Assembly: GCF_000022065.1 (NCBI RefSeq)
Contig: NC_011898.1
Location: 2,224,501 to 2,288,500 of the forward strand
Direction of reading: 5' to 3'
From: Ruminiclostridium cellulolyticum H10
GTDB lineage: Bacteria > Bacillota > Clostridia > Acetivibrionales > DSM-1351
DNA length: 64,000 nt
Below are positions 1 through 7,876 of this stretch, piece by piece. The position numbers were made by a program, and so were the translations under genes. Under the pieces are notes generated by a model that was given only the letters and a program-made list of their open reading frames with translations, was not told the DNA's origin and made no database searches. The first letter of the stretch is position 1. Each line of letters starts with the position of its first letter.

Positions 1-121
1 GCTCATATCCCTCTTTCTTTGCTTTTGATGCATAGTATGTATATTTGTTTCTTGCCTGGGACTCACCTGCAAATGCAGCCATAAGATTTGCTTCTGTCTT
101 AGTACCTTTTAAATTACTCAA
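1..121 (-). CDS. Rubrerythrin, N-terminal part only
   Basis: Forty codons are readable before the window edge, from a TTG at 121-119 preceded 8 nt upstream by a perfect AGGAGG (135-130). The peptide contains LMAAFAGESQARNKYTYYAS, the first ferritin-like helix typical of rubrerythrins, including the E of the di-iron site in the AGES motif. Rubrerythrins reduce hydrogen peroxide in anaerobes using a di-iron centre and a C-terminal rubredoxin-like site; the latter lies outside the window. No ATG is available near the RBS, so the TTG start is well supported. Confidence 0.88.
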   Translation of the reverse strand, partial: MSNLKGTKTEANLMAAFAGESQARNKYTYYASKAKKEGYE

Positions 122-349
122 TTTATTTACCTCCTGTTTATTAAGAATATTAATTCATTTACTACAGTTATACCACAGTTTTTAGTAATTGAAACTATCA
201 ATTTCTAAAAAAACTCATGAAAATTGTAGTCATGCAAAGGTAATTTTGATGTATTATGCCAATACTATGATCAACAATTTAAGTTATAATGTTTACAAAA
301 GCCGATATTTTAATAATAATAGTGAATATAGTATTGGAGGTTAATCAAA

Positions 350-829
350 ATGCAAAAACCATCAAGTAAAAAAGTATCAGATTCAAGAACTGAACAAATT
401 CAAATACTTATGCCCGAACATATAAATGGTTTTAACCGACTTTTCGGCGGTAAGCTAATGGAATGGATTGATGTTGTCGCAGCTGTTGTTGCCAGAAGAC
501 ATTCAGGCTGCAATGTTACTACAGCATCAATAGATAATCTGCAGTTTAAAGCTGCTGCCTACGTTAATAGCACTATTTTTTTACTGGGGCAAATCACTTA
601 TGTTGGAAATACATCAATGGAGGTAAGGGTAGATACCTTTGTGGAGGAACTCAACGGAATCCGCCGTATGATAAACAGAGCATATCTGGTTTTAGTTGCT
701 TTGGACGAAAACGACCTTCCTGTTTCAGTCCCGGGAATAATTTTGGAAACAGATGAAGAGAAAGTAGAGTGGGAAGCCGCCCGAAAACGTTGTGAACTAA
801 GAAAACAAAGACGCCGCGAAGAGTTCTGA
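350..829 (+). CDS. Acyl-CoA thioesterase, hotdog fold (YciA/BFIT type)
   Basis: This 159-aa single hotdog-domain protein is the usual size for the YciA/BACH-like cytosolic acyl-CoA thioesterases, which hydrolyse acyl-CoA to free acid and CoA. Residues about 22-41 carry the family motif (PEHINGFNRLFGGKLMEWID), the G-rich segment and helix that form the CoA-binding hotdog core. A second conserved stretch, TTASIDNLQFKAAA, follows near residue 57-70. The start has GGAGG at the normal distance. The C-terminus is basic (RKRCELRKQRRREEF). It runs convergently with the next gene with only 7 nt between and no visible terminator. Substrate chain length cannot be read from sequence. Confidence 0.85.
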   Translation: MQKPSSKKVSDSRTEQIQILMPEHINGFNRLFGGKLMEWIDVVAAVVARRHSGCNVTTASIDNLQFKAAAYVNSTIFLLGQITYVGNTSMEVRVDTFVEELNGIRRMINRAYLVLVALDENDLPVSVPGIILETDEEKVEWEAARKRCELRKQRRREEF

Positions 830-836
830 GAGAGTA

Positions 837-1286
837 TTATTTAATTGATCCTCCATGAAATCTGCACTCATAAACCTTGACATCATGAAAATAAATTTCC
901 TCCATACCAAAAAACCAAAGAAAGTCTCCATGAACTTTGGAGGTATAAAGTAAATCGTCCCTTTTATATTTTTCAGGCCCTCTGAATGGCTTTTCAAAGG
1001 GAATATTGAGTAATGCTTCCTTAAGAAAATCTCCGGAAAAGCCCTCCGCTATAACCCTGCCACAGTAGTTCATGGACCAGAATGGAATTTCTTGATACCA
1101 CATGGCTTCTTCTCCGCTAAAAGCAGTACCCCCAATATATGTATCAATATACTTTAGATGACCTTCTTCATATAACAAGTCGTGGGATTGCGGTCTTGAA
1201 GGTAATAATTCAGGGCCCTTTCCCGCATAAGTCGCCTTTTTTGCTTTTATGAGGAAATTTACGACATCATTATGTTCCAAATTCAT
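837..1286 (-). CDS. Conserved hypothetical protein (DUF5680-like)
   Basis: A 149-aa soluble protein with no signal peptide or membrane segment. It is rich in aromatic residues and has a long G/Y/W-rich core (GGTAFSGEEAMWYQEIPFW near residues 52-70) that I associate with the DUF5680 family, often seen fused to or near XRE regulators; no HTH is present here. AAGGAGATAATT precedes the ATG, so the start is secure. Function is unknown. The family call is from memory and moderate; that it is a real gene is well supported by RBS and length. Confidence 0.7.
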   Translation of the reverse strand: MNLEHNDVVNFLIKAKKATYAGKGPELLPSRPQSHDLLYEEGHLKYIDTYIGGTAFSGEEAMWYQEIPFWSMNYCGRVIAEGFSGDFLKEALLNIPFEKPFRGPEKYKRDDLLYTSKVHGDFLWFFGMEEIYFHDVKVYECRFHGGSIK

Positions 1287-1338
1287 AATTATCTCCTTAT
1301 AGCTACAACAGCATAATTTAAATCAAATAAATATCCTA

Positions 1339-1404
1339 TCATGGTTTTTGGGGATTGCTGGGGAATTGTCTGGTCACAATATAGTTATTAAACAGGTCTG
1401 ACAT
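1339..1404 (-). CDS. Possible 21-aa leader or micro-ORF
   Basis: An ATG at 1404 sits directly behind a purine-rich GGAGGAAGAAGG and opens a 21-codon frame ending in TGA at 1339. It lies about 50 nt upstream of the DUF5680-like gene in the same direction. The peptide starts MSDLFNNYIVTRQF and resembles nothing I recognise. The strong RBS is the only support. It could be a leader ORF, a decayed gene end, or chance. Confidence 0.2.
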   Translation of the reverse strand: MSDLFNNYIVTRQFPSNPQKP

Positions 1405-1571
1405 CCTTCTTCCTCCATAATATTCGAAAAGGCCTCATCAATTTCAATTATACATCGTTTTTGGAATAAATCAAGAACATTTGTTCTATTTATTCCATTT
1501 CGGAGAGACTTTGTTTATTAGGGAAAATATGCAATAATATTTAATATAAATAAATGATGGAGATGGTTTTT

Positions 1572-2306
1572 ATGAATATTGAACTATTGACGGATATCTT
1601 AAAAAATGCTGACAGCATCGTATTTTTTGGAGGAGCAGGCATGAGCACAGAATCGGGCATACCTGATTTTCGTTCAGAAAATGGCCTTTACGTGACAACC
1701 GACGGCTCAGAATACCCACCGGAAACAATGCTTTCACACAGCTTCTTTGTTTCACATAACGATGACTTTTTTAAATTTTATAGAACGAAAATGATATTCA
1801 GGGATGCCAAACCAAATGCAGGTCATTTAGCACTCGCAAAGCTTGAGGAAACCGACAGACTTAAAGCCGTCATAACACAGAATATCGACGGTCTTCATCA
1901 ACTGGCAGGCAGTAAAATAGTTTATGAGTTGCACGGCTCGGTTCACAGAAATTATTGTACCAAATGCCGGACATTTTACGATTTAGACTATATAGTTAAT
2001 GCAAAAGGTACTCCCCGTTGTATTAAATGCAGCAGCGTTATAAAGCCGGATGTAGTCTTGTATGAGGAGTCCCTGGACGATGATGTGGTCAGCGGAGCGA
2101 TAGATGCAATAAGGAATGCCGATGTACTTGTCATTGGTGGAACCTCACTGGTTGTATATCCCGCCGCAGGGCTTATTGATTACTTCAAAGGCAAGAAACT
2201 CGTTCTAGTTAATAAAAGCTCTACCCCCTATGATTCCAGAGCTGATCTTGTAATACATGATTCAGTAGGAAAAGTGCTTGGGACTGCTGTAGAATCCCTT
2301 TTATAA
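1572..2306 (+). CDS. cobB: NAD-dependent protein deacylase, Sir2 family
   Basis: This 244-aa sirtuin removes acyl groups from protein lysines using NAD+, giving nicotinamide and O-acyl-ADP-ribose. The NAD-binding GAGMSTESGIPDFR (residues about 21-34), TQNIDGLHQ (about 102-110), the catalytic His in ELHGSVH (about 121) and a structural zinc site of two CxxC pairs (CTKC about 129-132, CIKC about 150-153) are all intact. An ATG at 1554 is open too, but GGAG at 1559-1562 is spaced correctly for ATG 1572, which also matches the family N-terminus. It converges on crcB with a 6-nt gap. Confidence 0.93.
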   Translation: MNIELLTDILKNADSIVFFGGAGMSTESGIPDFRSENGLYVTTDGSEYPPETMLSHSFFVSHNDDFFKFYRTKMIFRDAKPNAGHLALAKLEETDRLKAVITQNIDGLHQLAGSKIVYELHGSVHRNYCTKCRTFYDLDYIVNAKGTPRCIKCSSVIKPDVVLYEESLDDDVVSGAIDAIRNADVLVIGGTSLVVYPAAGLIDYFKGKKLVLVNKSSTPYDSRADLVIHDSVGKVLGTAVESLL

Positions 2307-2312
2307 CAGAAA

Positions 2313-2705
2313 TCACATACTCGCAATTGTTTTAGCAAGCATTTTGCCCAATACAACCCCAGTAAGGCAAAATGCTATGCTTAGTACAATGTTTACCACA
2401 CCAAAAACTGCTTTCCCTCCCTGAAAAAGATTAACTGTTTCAAGGCTGAATGTTGAAAAGGTTGTAAATCCGCCCAAAATACCTGTAGTTAAAAATAAAT
2501 TCAGCTTTTTATTGTCAGGACACAAACTCATTAGAAGCTGTGTTAGTAATCCGATCAAAAAAGAACCCAATATATTAATAATTAAAGTAGCAATGGGAAA
2601 ACCACTTGTATTGAGTTTGTTTACCAACGTTGATATGAAATATCTGGATGCAGCTCCAACAAATCCGCCTGTTCCTACTGCTACTACATTTATCATTTCT
2701 TTCAT
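2313..2705 (-). CDS. crcB: Fluoride ion channel CrcB/Fluc
   Basis: A 130-aa four-helix membrane protein that forms dual-topology dimers exporting fluoride. The Fluc signatures are present: GAASRYFIS near residue 17-25, an NxxGSFLIG segment near residue 44-52, and the phenylalanine-box/Na+ site GGFTTFSTFSLE near residue 77-88. Many clostridia carry two adjacent crcB copies; only one is here, consistent with a homodimer. No fluoride riboswitch core was found upstream. A second in-frame ATG three codons downstream is an alternative start. Confidence 0.93.
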   Translation of the reverse strand: MKEMINVVAVGTGGFVGAASRYFISTLVNKLNTSGFPIATLIINILGSFLIGLLTQLLMSLCPDNKKLNLFLTTGILGGFTTFSTFSLETVNLFQGGKAVFGVVNIVLSIAFCLTGVVLGKMLAKTIASM

Positions 2706-2797
2706 TTTTAACCCTTTCCAGAAAAGCTACATTTTTTTATTTAAATTATATTATATAGCATATTATGAATAGGCTCAAACCAAATAACATATAACGC

Positions 2798-2831
2798 AAA
2801 AAACAGCTTTCAAAATTTGAAAGCTGTTTTT
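2798..2831 (-). terminator. Rho-independent terminator after tRNA-Pro
   Basis: Perfect inverted repeat AAAACAGCTTTCAAA/TTTGAAAGCTGTTTT just past the CCA end of the tRNA, ending in a run of T on the minus strand. Confidence 0.85.
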
Positions 2832-2833
2832 AC

Positions 2834-2911
2834 TGGTCGGAATGACGTGACTTGAACACGCGACCTCTTGCACCCCAAGCAAGCACTCTAGCCAAACTGA
2901 GCTACATCCCG
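2834..2911 (-). tRNA. tRNA-Pro (anticodon GGG)
   Basis: Read on the minus strand this forms a complete cloverleaf. The acceptor stem is CGGGATG/CATTCCG with one G-T pair, discriminator A and an encoded CCA. The anticodon arm is CTTGC-TTGGGGT-GCAAG, which places GGG at 34-36 (reads CCC/CCU proline codons). The T-arm loop is TTCAAGT. It is a single tRNA with its own terminator, not part of a tRNA cluster. Confidence 0.95.
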
Positions 2912-2981
2912 ATAACGCGAGATTAATTATAGCACACAAAATTAAGAATGTAAAGGACCAAACACTATTAATTACGCCCAA

Positions 2982-3018
2982 GAAAAAACCGGAATGCACA
3001 TCAGCAATCCGGTTTTTT
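2982..3018 (-). terminator. Terminator of the small Cys/Lys-rich protein gene
   Basis: Hairpin AACCGGATTGC/GCATTCCGGTT (one internal mismatch) begins immediately after the TAG of the gene at 3019 and ends in a T run on the minus strand. The symmetrical A/T flanks allow weak bidirectional use. Confidence 0.8.
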
Positions 3019-3246
3019 CTAGTCTTCTTTAAGGTTTAATTCACTTATATTGTACGTAATACATTTCGAAGCTTTAGGCGTTTTGGTACTCTTGGGTGTA
3101 GTGCTAGGTGCAGCAGCAGTTGTTGTTTTAGTACGTGCTGCTTTTTTTGCTTTAGCTTTTAAAAGTTTACCTAAATTTGTACTACAATGCTTGTTACTAC
3201 AATTTCCATTAACCATCATTGACCCACACTTGCAGAATTCTACCAT
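3019..3246 (-). CDS. Small protein: Cys/His knuckle plus Lys/Ala/Thr-rich tail
   Basis: A 75-aa protein with two parts. Residues about 5-20 hold CKCGSMMVNGNCSNKHC, a compact set of four or five Cys plus His that could bind zinc. The rest is a low-complexity, strongly basic tail (KAKAKKAARTKTTTAAA, then Pro/Thr/Lys repeats) reminiscent of histone H1-like or nucleoid-binding tails. An ATG at 3255 abuts AAGGG; the ATG at 3246 is correctly spaced from it and is preferred. It is a monocistronic gene with its own terminator. I do not recognise a named family; nucleic-acid binding is inference from composition. Confidence 0.7.
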   Translation of the reverse strand: MVEFCKCGSMMVNGNCSNKHCSTNLGKLLKAKAKKAARTKTTTAAAPSTTPKSTKTPKASKCITYNISELNLKED

Positions 3247-3383
3247 ATTACTCATCCCTTCAAATCTTATGTGAAATATTAGTATACCACAAAAAGTGAC
3301 AAAAATGTAACTGGAAATATATGTATATGTATGGGATGAACAATTGTTTCAGCTTATTCACTACTAATTATAATTTTTCTTAG

Positions 3384-3406
3384 ATAAGTGCAATCGCTTA
3401 TTTTTT
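3384..3406 (+). terminator. Orphan plus-strand terminator-like hairpin
   Basis: ATAAGTG-CAAT-CGCTTAT followed by six T. It is oriented for plus-strand transcription, but no plus-strand gene lies upstream in the preceding kilobase. It may mark the end of an unannotated small transcript, or be chance. Confidence 0.35.
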
Positions 3407-3572
3407 AACGTCATCTTGAAATTTGTATTACTTTTCCTCTTTGATTTTATATTATAATTAGAAGTTCTGTTTTTATTACTCAAAATAATCGGAGAAATTC
3501 TCACAACCTTATATACCATTATAAAATCCGCCTTATTCATAGTGTCCCAAATATTATATCGGCACTTATAGC

Positions 3573-3605
3573 GAAAAAAATAGCCTTTAGTTTATACCAA
3601 GGCTA
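3573..3605 (-). terminator. Terminator of the 56-aa membrane protein gene
   Basis: TAGCCTT/AAGGCTA perfect 7-bp arms with an 11-nt loop, followed by seven T on the minus strand, 25 nt beyond the stop codon of the gene at 3630. Confidence 0.75.
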
Positions 3606-3629
3606 GTTGAGTAGTATAATACATGATAA

Positions 3630-3800
3630 TTAATATTTTTGGCCCTTTTTGCTAACTAATCTGTACACTATATATCCAGCTATTACAATAATTGCTAATG
3701 GTATTAATTTTTTAAGTATAAACCCTACAATGCTAATAGCCATTATTAACAAAAATATCGCTACTATGATAGTTATAATTCTTTTGGTTTTATCATCCAT
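3630..3800 (-). CDS. Small membrane protein, 56 aa, unknown function
   Basis: A short gene, easily lost under a longer plus-strand open frame. ATG at 3800 follows GGAGG with 9 nt spacing (TTGGAGGTAAAAACGTATG), and a terminator follows the stop. The peptide begins MDDKTKRIITIIVAIFLL and has two hydrophobic stretches (about residues 9-28 and 33-47) split by KK, with a basic C-terminus (YRLVSKKGQKY). This is a two-helix hairpin-type small membrane protein. RBS, terminator and amphipathic layout together make it real; function unknown. Confidence 0.7.
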   Translation of the reverse strand: MDDKTKRIITIIVAIFLLIMAISIVGFILKKLIPLAIIVIAGYIVYRLVSKKGQKY

Positions 3801-3925
3801 ACGTTTTTACCTCCAACTTTATTATAGTTAAATTATACACCCCTATATATACTTTTGTCTATAAAAATTTAATTATTTTGATTTAATTATTAATTTTTTT
3901 AATATTTAAATCAATTTCATTAATT

Positions 3926-5071
3926 TTAATGACCTTTAGCAATCATATTTATTGATTGTATAACAAAGTCAATTTCTTCGTTTGTATTAAAACATCCTAC
4001 ACTCAATCTAATAATTCCCGAATTCAACGTTTTAAAATGTGCATGTGCCAATGGGGCACAATGCAGTCCTGGTCTACATTCAATTTTATACTGTTTGTCG
4101 AGCTGGTAGCTAACTTCTGTAGAATCCATCCCATCTAAGTTAAAAGCTACTATTCCGCTGTTTTCATAAGCATTACCAGAGCTAAACATCTTTATATTAT
4201 TAATACGGCGTATTCCCTCAAAAAGTCTGATTGTTAACTCATCCTTTTTTTTACGAATGCTTTCAATACCATTTTTTTGGATAAACCCCAGGCCTGCTCC
4301 AAGTCCTGCAATACCCGGTGTATTAAGAGTTCCGCTTTCAAGTTTGTCAGGCATTATATCAGGTTGGAGCAGCAATTCAGACCTACTGCCTGTACCCCCT
4401 CTCATTAGCGGCCTTAGCTTTATTTTAGGCGATACATACAATCCCCCTGTACCCTGTGGCCCAAGAAGGCCTTTATGTCCCGGGAACGCAAGCATATCCG
4501 CATGAATCTGACTTATATCCATGTTGATACTTCCAATTCCCTGTGATGCATCTATTAAATAAATTATGCCATTATCCCGGGCTATTTTACCAATCTCCTC
4601 AACAGGCATAATTATACCGTTAACATTTGATGAAAGGGTACATACGATTAATTTCGTTCTTTTATTTATACTTTTTCTAATACTTTGAGGATCAACCCGC
4701 CCAAGACTATCACCATTGACAATGGTTAGCTTTGTTTTTCCGTATTTTTCAAGTGTCTTTAATGGCCTTATTACTGAATTATGCTCCATACATGTTGTGA
4801 TCACATGGTCCCCGGGAGAAAGGCTTCCGCAGATTGCTATGTTCAAAGCCTCTGTTGCATTTTTTGTAAAGCTAATACTAAGACTGTCCTCTATTTTTAG
4901 CAGCTTTGCTATACGTTCACGAGTAGTAGTCACAGTTGAAGCAGAAGCAACCGACATTGTGTGACTGCCTCTTCCCGGATTGGCACAGTATGTGCGTAGA
5001 CATTTGTCCATTTCCATATATACAGCTTCAGGTTTAGGAAAGGAAGTAGCAGCATTATCTATATAAATCAT
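3926..5071 (-). CDS. Cysteine desulfurase family protein (class V aminotransferase, SufS/CsdB-like)
   Basis: A 381-aa PLP enzyme expected to take sulfur from cysteine, giving alanine and an enzyme persulfide. It starts MIYIDNAATSFPKPE, as do the stand-alone clostridial desulfurases. The PLP lysine is in FPGHKGLLGPQGTGG (about residue 200), and the reactive cysteine is in the RPGLHCAPLAH motif near residue 337, the SufS-type arrangement. A TTG at 5083 is also open, but GAGG at 5081-5078 is spaced correctly for ATG 5071. No scaffold or sulfur-acceptor gene is adjacent. It differs from the IscS-type enzyme at 57522, so the two probably serve different acceptors. Confidence 0.85.
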   Translation of the reverse strand: MIYIDNAATSFPKPEAVYMEMDKCLRTYCANPGRGSHTMSVASASTVTTTRERIAKLLKIEDSLSISFTKNATEALNIAICGSLSPGDHVITTCMEHNSVIRPLKTLEKYGKTKLTIVNGDSLGRVDPQSIRKSINKRTKLIVCTLSSNVNGIIMPVEEIGKIARDNGIIYLIDASQGIGSINMDISQIHADMLAFPGHKGLLGPQGTGGLYVSPKIKLRPLMRGGTGSRSELLLQPDIMPDKLESGTLNTPGIAGLGAGLGFIQKNGIESIRKKKDELTIRLFEGIRRINNIKMFSSGNAYENSGIVAFNLDGMDSTEVSYQLDKQYKIECRPGLHCAPLAHAHFKTLNSGIIRLSVGCFNTNEEIDFVIQSINMIAKGH

Positions 5072-5415
5072 AATATACCTCAATTATTTTGGGTTTATTA
5101 TATGGTATGAAACTATTATTTCTTTAGTTCCTCTGTAAGAAGCTACCCCAGGATTTTAACTCCCTTGAAATTGTCTCTCCTTTAAAGGTACGGCCCAATA
5201 ATATGTTACATTTGTTTTGAATTCTTGGATAATATACCACAAAGTTTTACATAATAACATCATTTTAACTATGTAATTAACTAAATTCCCGTTTTCTATG
5301 GACTTTTGAATAGAAAAGTAGCATAATAAATTTAGAATTTTCACTTTATATAAATTATATTTTCTTACAAAATATCGAGTTATTCTAAATAAATAATAAT
5401 AGAGAAGGGAGTAAT
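5072..5415. other. Intergenic region upstream of ilvE and the desulfurase, no gene or riboswitch seen
   Basis: A divergent promoter region of about 340 nt. I searched for T-box landmarks (the conserved GGTGG...ACCGCG block) ahead of ilvE and did not see them. A 62-codon minus-strand open frame here lacks an RBS and is not called. Confidence 0.5.
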
Positions 5416-6486
5416 ATGAAAATGAATATTTCTATTACCAAAACAAAAAATCCTAAACAAAAACCAGATCAGAATAATTTAGGATTCGGAACATATTTTA
5501 CAGACCATATGTTTATTATGGATTATACTGAAGGAAAAGGTTGGCATGATCCAAGAATAGTGCCATATGCTCCTCTCGAAATGGATCCTGCTTCAATGGT
5601 GTTTCATTATGGTCAAGCTATTTTTGAAGGCCTTAAAGCTTACAAGGCTAAAAACGGTCATATTCTTCTTTTCAGACCGGAAAAAAATATGGCAAGAGTA
5701 AACAGCTCAAATGACCGTCTTGTTATACCTAGAATTGACGAAGATTTTGGTGTACAGGCCATTAAAGAACTTGTCAACGTTGATTCAGACTGGATTCCTG
5801 ATGCTCCGGGTACATCTTTGTACATACGCCCGTTTATAATTGCAACAGATCCATTCCTTGGCGTAAGACCCTCAGATACTTATAAGTTTATAATCATCCT
5901 TTCTCCTGTTGGAGCTTACTACAAGGAAGGTATAAATCCTGTAAAAATATATGTTGAAAGCAAATATGTACGTGCCGTAAAGGGCGGACTAGGATTTGCA
6001 AAAACTGTTGCCAACTATGCATCTAGTCTTAAAGCTCAGGTTGAAGCAAAACATTCAGGTTATACTCAGGTTCTTTGGCTTGATGGTGTTGAAAAGAAAT
6101 ATATAGAAGAAGTCGGAACAATGAATGTTTTCTTCAAGATAGACGGAGAAGTTATAACCCCATCCCTTGAAGGTTCGATACTTCCGGGTATTACACGTAT
6201 GTCAACTATTGAACTGCTGAAAAAGTCAGGGATAAAAGTAACTGAACGTAGAATATCAATCCAGGAGCTTTATGATGCACATGCCGCAGGAAAACTGGAT
6301 GAAGCATTCGGCACCGGTACTGCTGCTGTTATTTCACCTATAGGTGAATTCAGCTGGGGTGAAAAAGTAATTACCGTAAGTAATGGGAAAATAGGTCCTG
6401 TAGCACAAAAGGTATATGATACAATCACAGGAATTCAAAACGGAGAGCTTGAAGATACTTTTGGTTGGACACAAATAGTAAAATAA
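5416..6486 (+). CDS. ilvE: Branched-chain amino acid aminotransferase
   Basis: A 356-aa fold-type IV PLP transaminase of the BCAT type II family. It interconverts leucine, isoleucine and valine with their 2-oxo acids using glutamate/2-oxoglutarate. The diagnostic blocks are VFHYGQAIFEGLKAY near residue 63-77, RPFIIATDPFLGV near residue 143-155, the PLP-lysine region GFAKTVANYASSLKAQ near residue 194-209, and EEVGTMNVFF near residue 234-243. The usual GGNY is VANY here, a mild variation. AGAAGGGAG precedes the ATG. It is monocistronic with its own terminator. Confidence 0.94.
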   Translation: MKMNISITKTKNPKQKPDQNNLGFGTYFTDHMFIMDYTEGKGWHDPRIVPYAPLEMDPASMVFHYGQAIFEGLKAYKAKNGHILLFRPEKNMARVNSSNDRLVIPRIDEDFGVQAIKELVNVDSDWIPDAPGTSLYIRPFIIATDPFLGVRPSDTYKFIIILSPVGAYYKEGINPVKIYVESKYVRAVKGGLGFAKTVANYASSLKAQVEAKHSGYTQVLWLDGVEKKYIEEVGTMNVFFKIDGEVITPSLEGSILPGITRMSTIELLKKSGIKVTERRISIQELYDAHAAGKLDEAFGTGTAAVISPIGEFSWGEKVITVSNGKIGPVAQKVYDTITGIQNGELEDTFGWTQIVK

Positions 6487-6497
6487 TGTAAATTTAT

Positions 6498-6527
6498 AAA
6501 AGCCGTTATTTTCAAATAGCGGCTTTT
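6498..6527 (+). terminator. ilvE terminator
   Basis: AAAGCCGTTATTT-TCA-AATAGCGGCTTTTT: an 11-bp stem with one G-T pair and a T run, 12 nt after the ilvE stop. Confidence 0.85.
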
Positions 6528-6601
6528 TAAATTTGCAGTTATAATATAAATTTTACAGGTATATATTAAAAAAGGACATTCTGATAAGTACGGTATTTTT
6601 A

Positions 6602-7876
6602 ATGAATTATTTTCTATTTACATCATTTATCGCTTTTTGTCTAACCTTTTATTTTTGTAATAAAAATAAAATCGTTCTATATATTAAAAAAAGTTTCTTG
6701 CCTATTTGTGCCATATTGTTTATTATCGCTCTGATAGTTTTTCCAAAGACTGCCGTTTCTTCTGCTGTAAAAGGTATTCATCTGTGGTTGGAGGTTGTTT
6801 TTCCATCACTTTTTCCATTTTTTGTTGCCTCTCAATTACTTAACCGTTCAGGATTTATAGGGTTTGCAGGTGTTATAATGGAACCGATTATGAGGCCCAT
6901 TTTCAATATACCCGGTTGCGGCTCCTTTGCTCTTGCTATGGGTATTGTAAGCGGGTATCCTATAGGTGCTTCAATAACAAGTGATTTGAAACGACAGAAC
7001 CTTATATCCAAAACAGAAGCCGAGAGACTTCTGACCTTTACTAACAATTCAGGCCCTTTGTTTATTATGGGAGCTGTAGCTGTAGGAATGTTCAATATGC
7101 CCTCGGCTGGGTATCTTCTTTATATTAGCCATGTTGCTGCCAGCCTCACAGTAGGTTTTATTTTCAGATACTATAAAACTTCTGAAAAAAGTCCTAAAAA
7201 ACCTTATCTAAAACTATCGCAAAAAATCAAAATCGAATTAAAAAGACTAAAAAATTCTGATATGAATACATTCACTCTTTTTGGTGAATGTATAAAAAAT
7301 TCTATATCAACTATTTTGGCTATTGGTGGATTTATTATATTTTTTTCAGTTTTAATAAATATTATGATCTCAAGCGGAATTAGCGGATGGGTATGCAGCA
7401 CAGTCCCTGCTCTACTTGGCAAACTGGGTCTGGGGCCTCAAATATTAGAAGGAATGTTTTGCGGTTTTTTTGAAATAACCACAGGCGCAAACCTTATTAA
7501 CTCAGCAAATGCACCTTTAGTTATAAAACTATGCACGGTCAGCATGATAATAGGTTGGGCAGGCCTCTCAGTCCATGCTCAGGTATTAAGCGTAATTAAC
7601 GGATCTAACATCAGTGCAAAGCCGTATATAGTAGGTAAAGCCCTTCAAGGTATTTTATCCGGCTTATATACTTTTACAGGTTATAAATTATTCAGCAGCT
7701 TTATTCACAAAACATCTTTAGTGTTTGCTAATTCAAAAAACTCATTTTCCAACAACTGGATGAATATACTAGAATCCTCTTTACACTCAGTCCTGTCAAT
7801 ATCGGCGATAATGCTGATAATTACTGCTGTTTATTTATGTACAACAACCTTTATGGCAAGGAAAAACTTATTTTAG
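6602..7876 (+). CDS. ylbJ: Sporulation integral membrane protein YlbJ
   Basis: A 424-aa polytopic membrane protein with nucleoside-recognition (Gate) domains. B. subtilis YlbJ is needed for spore resistance and has been linked with dipicolinate movement into the forespore. Family blocks include LWLEVVFPSLFPFFVASQLL (about 61-80), the GMVSGYPIGA-like MGIVSGYPIGASITSDL (about 113-129), and FTNNSGPLFIMGAVAVGMF (about 147-165). Several transmembrane helices continue to the C-terminus. The neighbouring coaD and rsmD match the ylbH-ylbI-ylbJ neighbourhood of Bacillus, though orientation is reversed here. No good RBS lies just upstream of the ATG; AAAAGGAC sits about 30 nt away, so the true start could be an upstream non-ATG codon. 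Confidence 0.88.
   Translation: MNYFLFTSFIAFCLTFYFCNKNKIVLYIKKSFLPICAILFIIALIVFPKTAVSSAVKGIHLWLEVVFPSLFPFFVASQLLNRSGFIGFAGVIMEPIMRPIFNIPGCGSFALAMGIVSGYPIGASITSDLKRQNLISKTEAERLLTFTNNSGPLFIMGAVAVGMFNMPSAGYLLYISHVAASLTVGFIFRYYKTSEKSPKKPYLKLSQKIKIELKRLKNSDMNTFTLFGECIKNSISTILAIGGFIIFFSVLINIMISSGISGWVCSTVPALLGKLGLGPQILEGMFCGFFEITTGANLINSANAPLVIKLCTVSMIIGWAGLSVHAQVLSVINGSNISAKPYIVGKALQGILSGLYTFTGYKLFSSFIHKTSLVFANSKNSFSNNWMNILESSLHSVLSISAIMLIITAVYLCTTTFMARKNLF

Larger units (their letters stand above)
3256..3629. other. AT-rich intergenic region, no gene seen
   Basis: Apart from the two terminator-like hairpins listed separately, no ORF with a ribosome binding site and no recognisable RNA fold was found on either strand. 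Confidence 0.5.

Noticed and set aside
1363-1500. Minus-strand frame ending MEEEGCQTCLITIL
   Set aside because: It is open for about 43 codons but has no start with an RBS and no recognised family; it may be a gene remnant but cannot be supported.
2706-2797. Fluoride riboswitch ahead of crcB
   Set aside because: The conserved GGCGAUGG-type core and pseudoknot were not found; the leader is plain AT-rich sequence.
5156-5344. 62-codon minus-strand open frame between ilvE and the desulfurase
   Set aside because: It has no RBS, a GTG start in AT-rich sequence and an unconvincing peptide.
5100-5415. T-box or other riboswitch ahead of ilvE
   Set aside because: No antiterminator landmark or terminator/antiterminator pair was seen.
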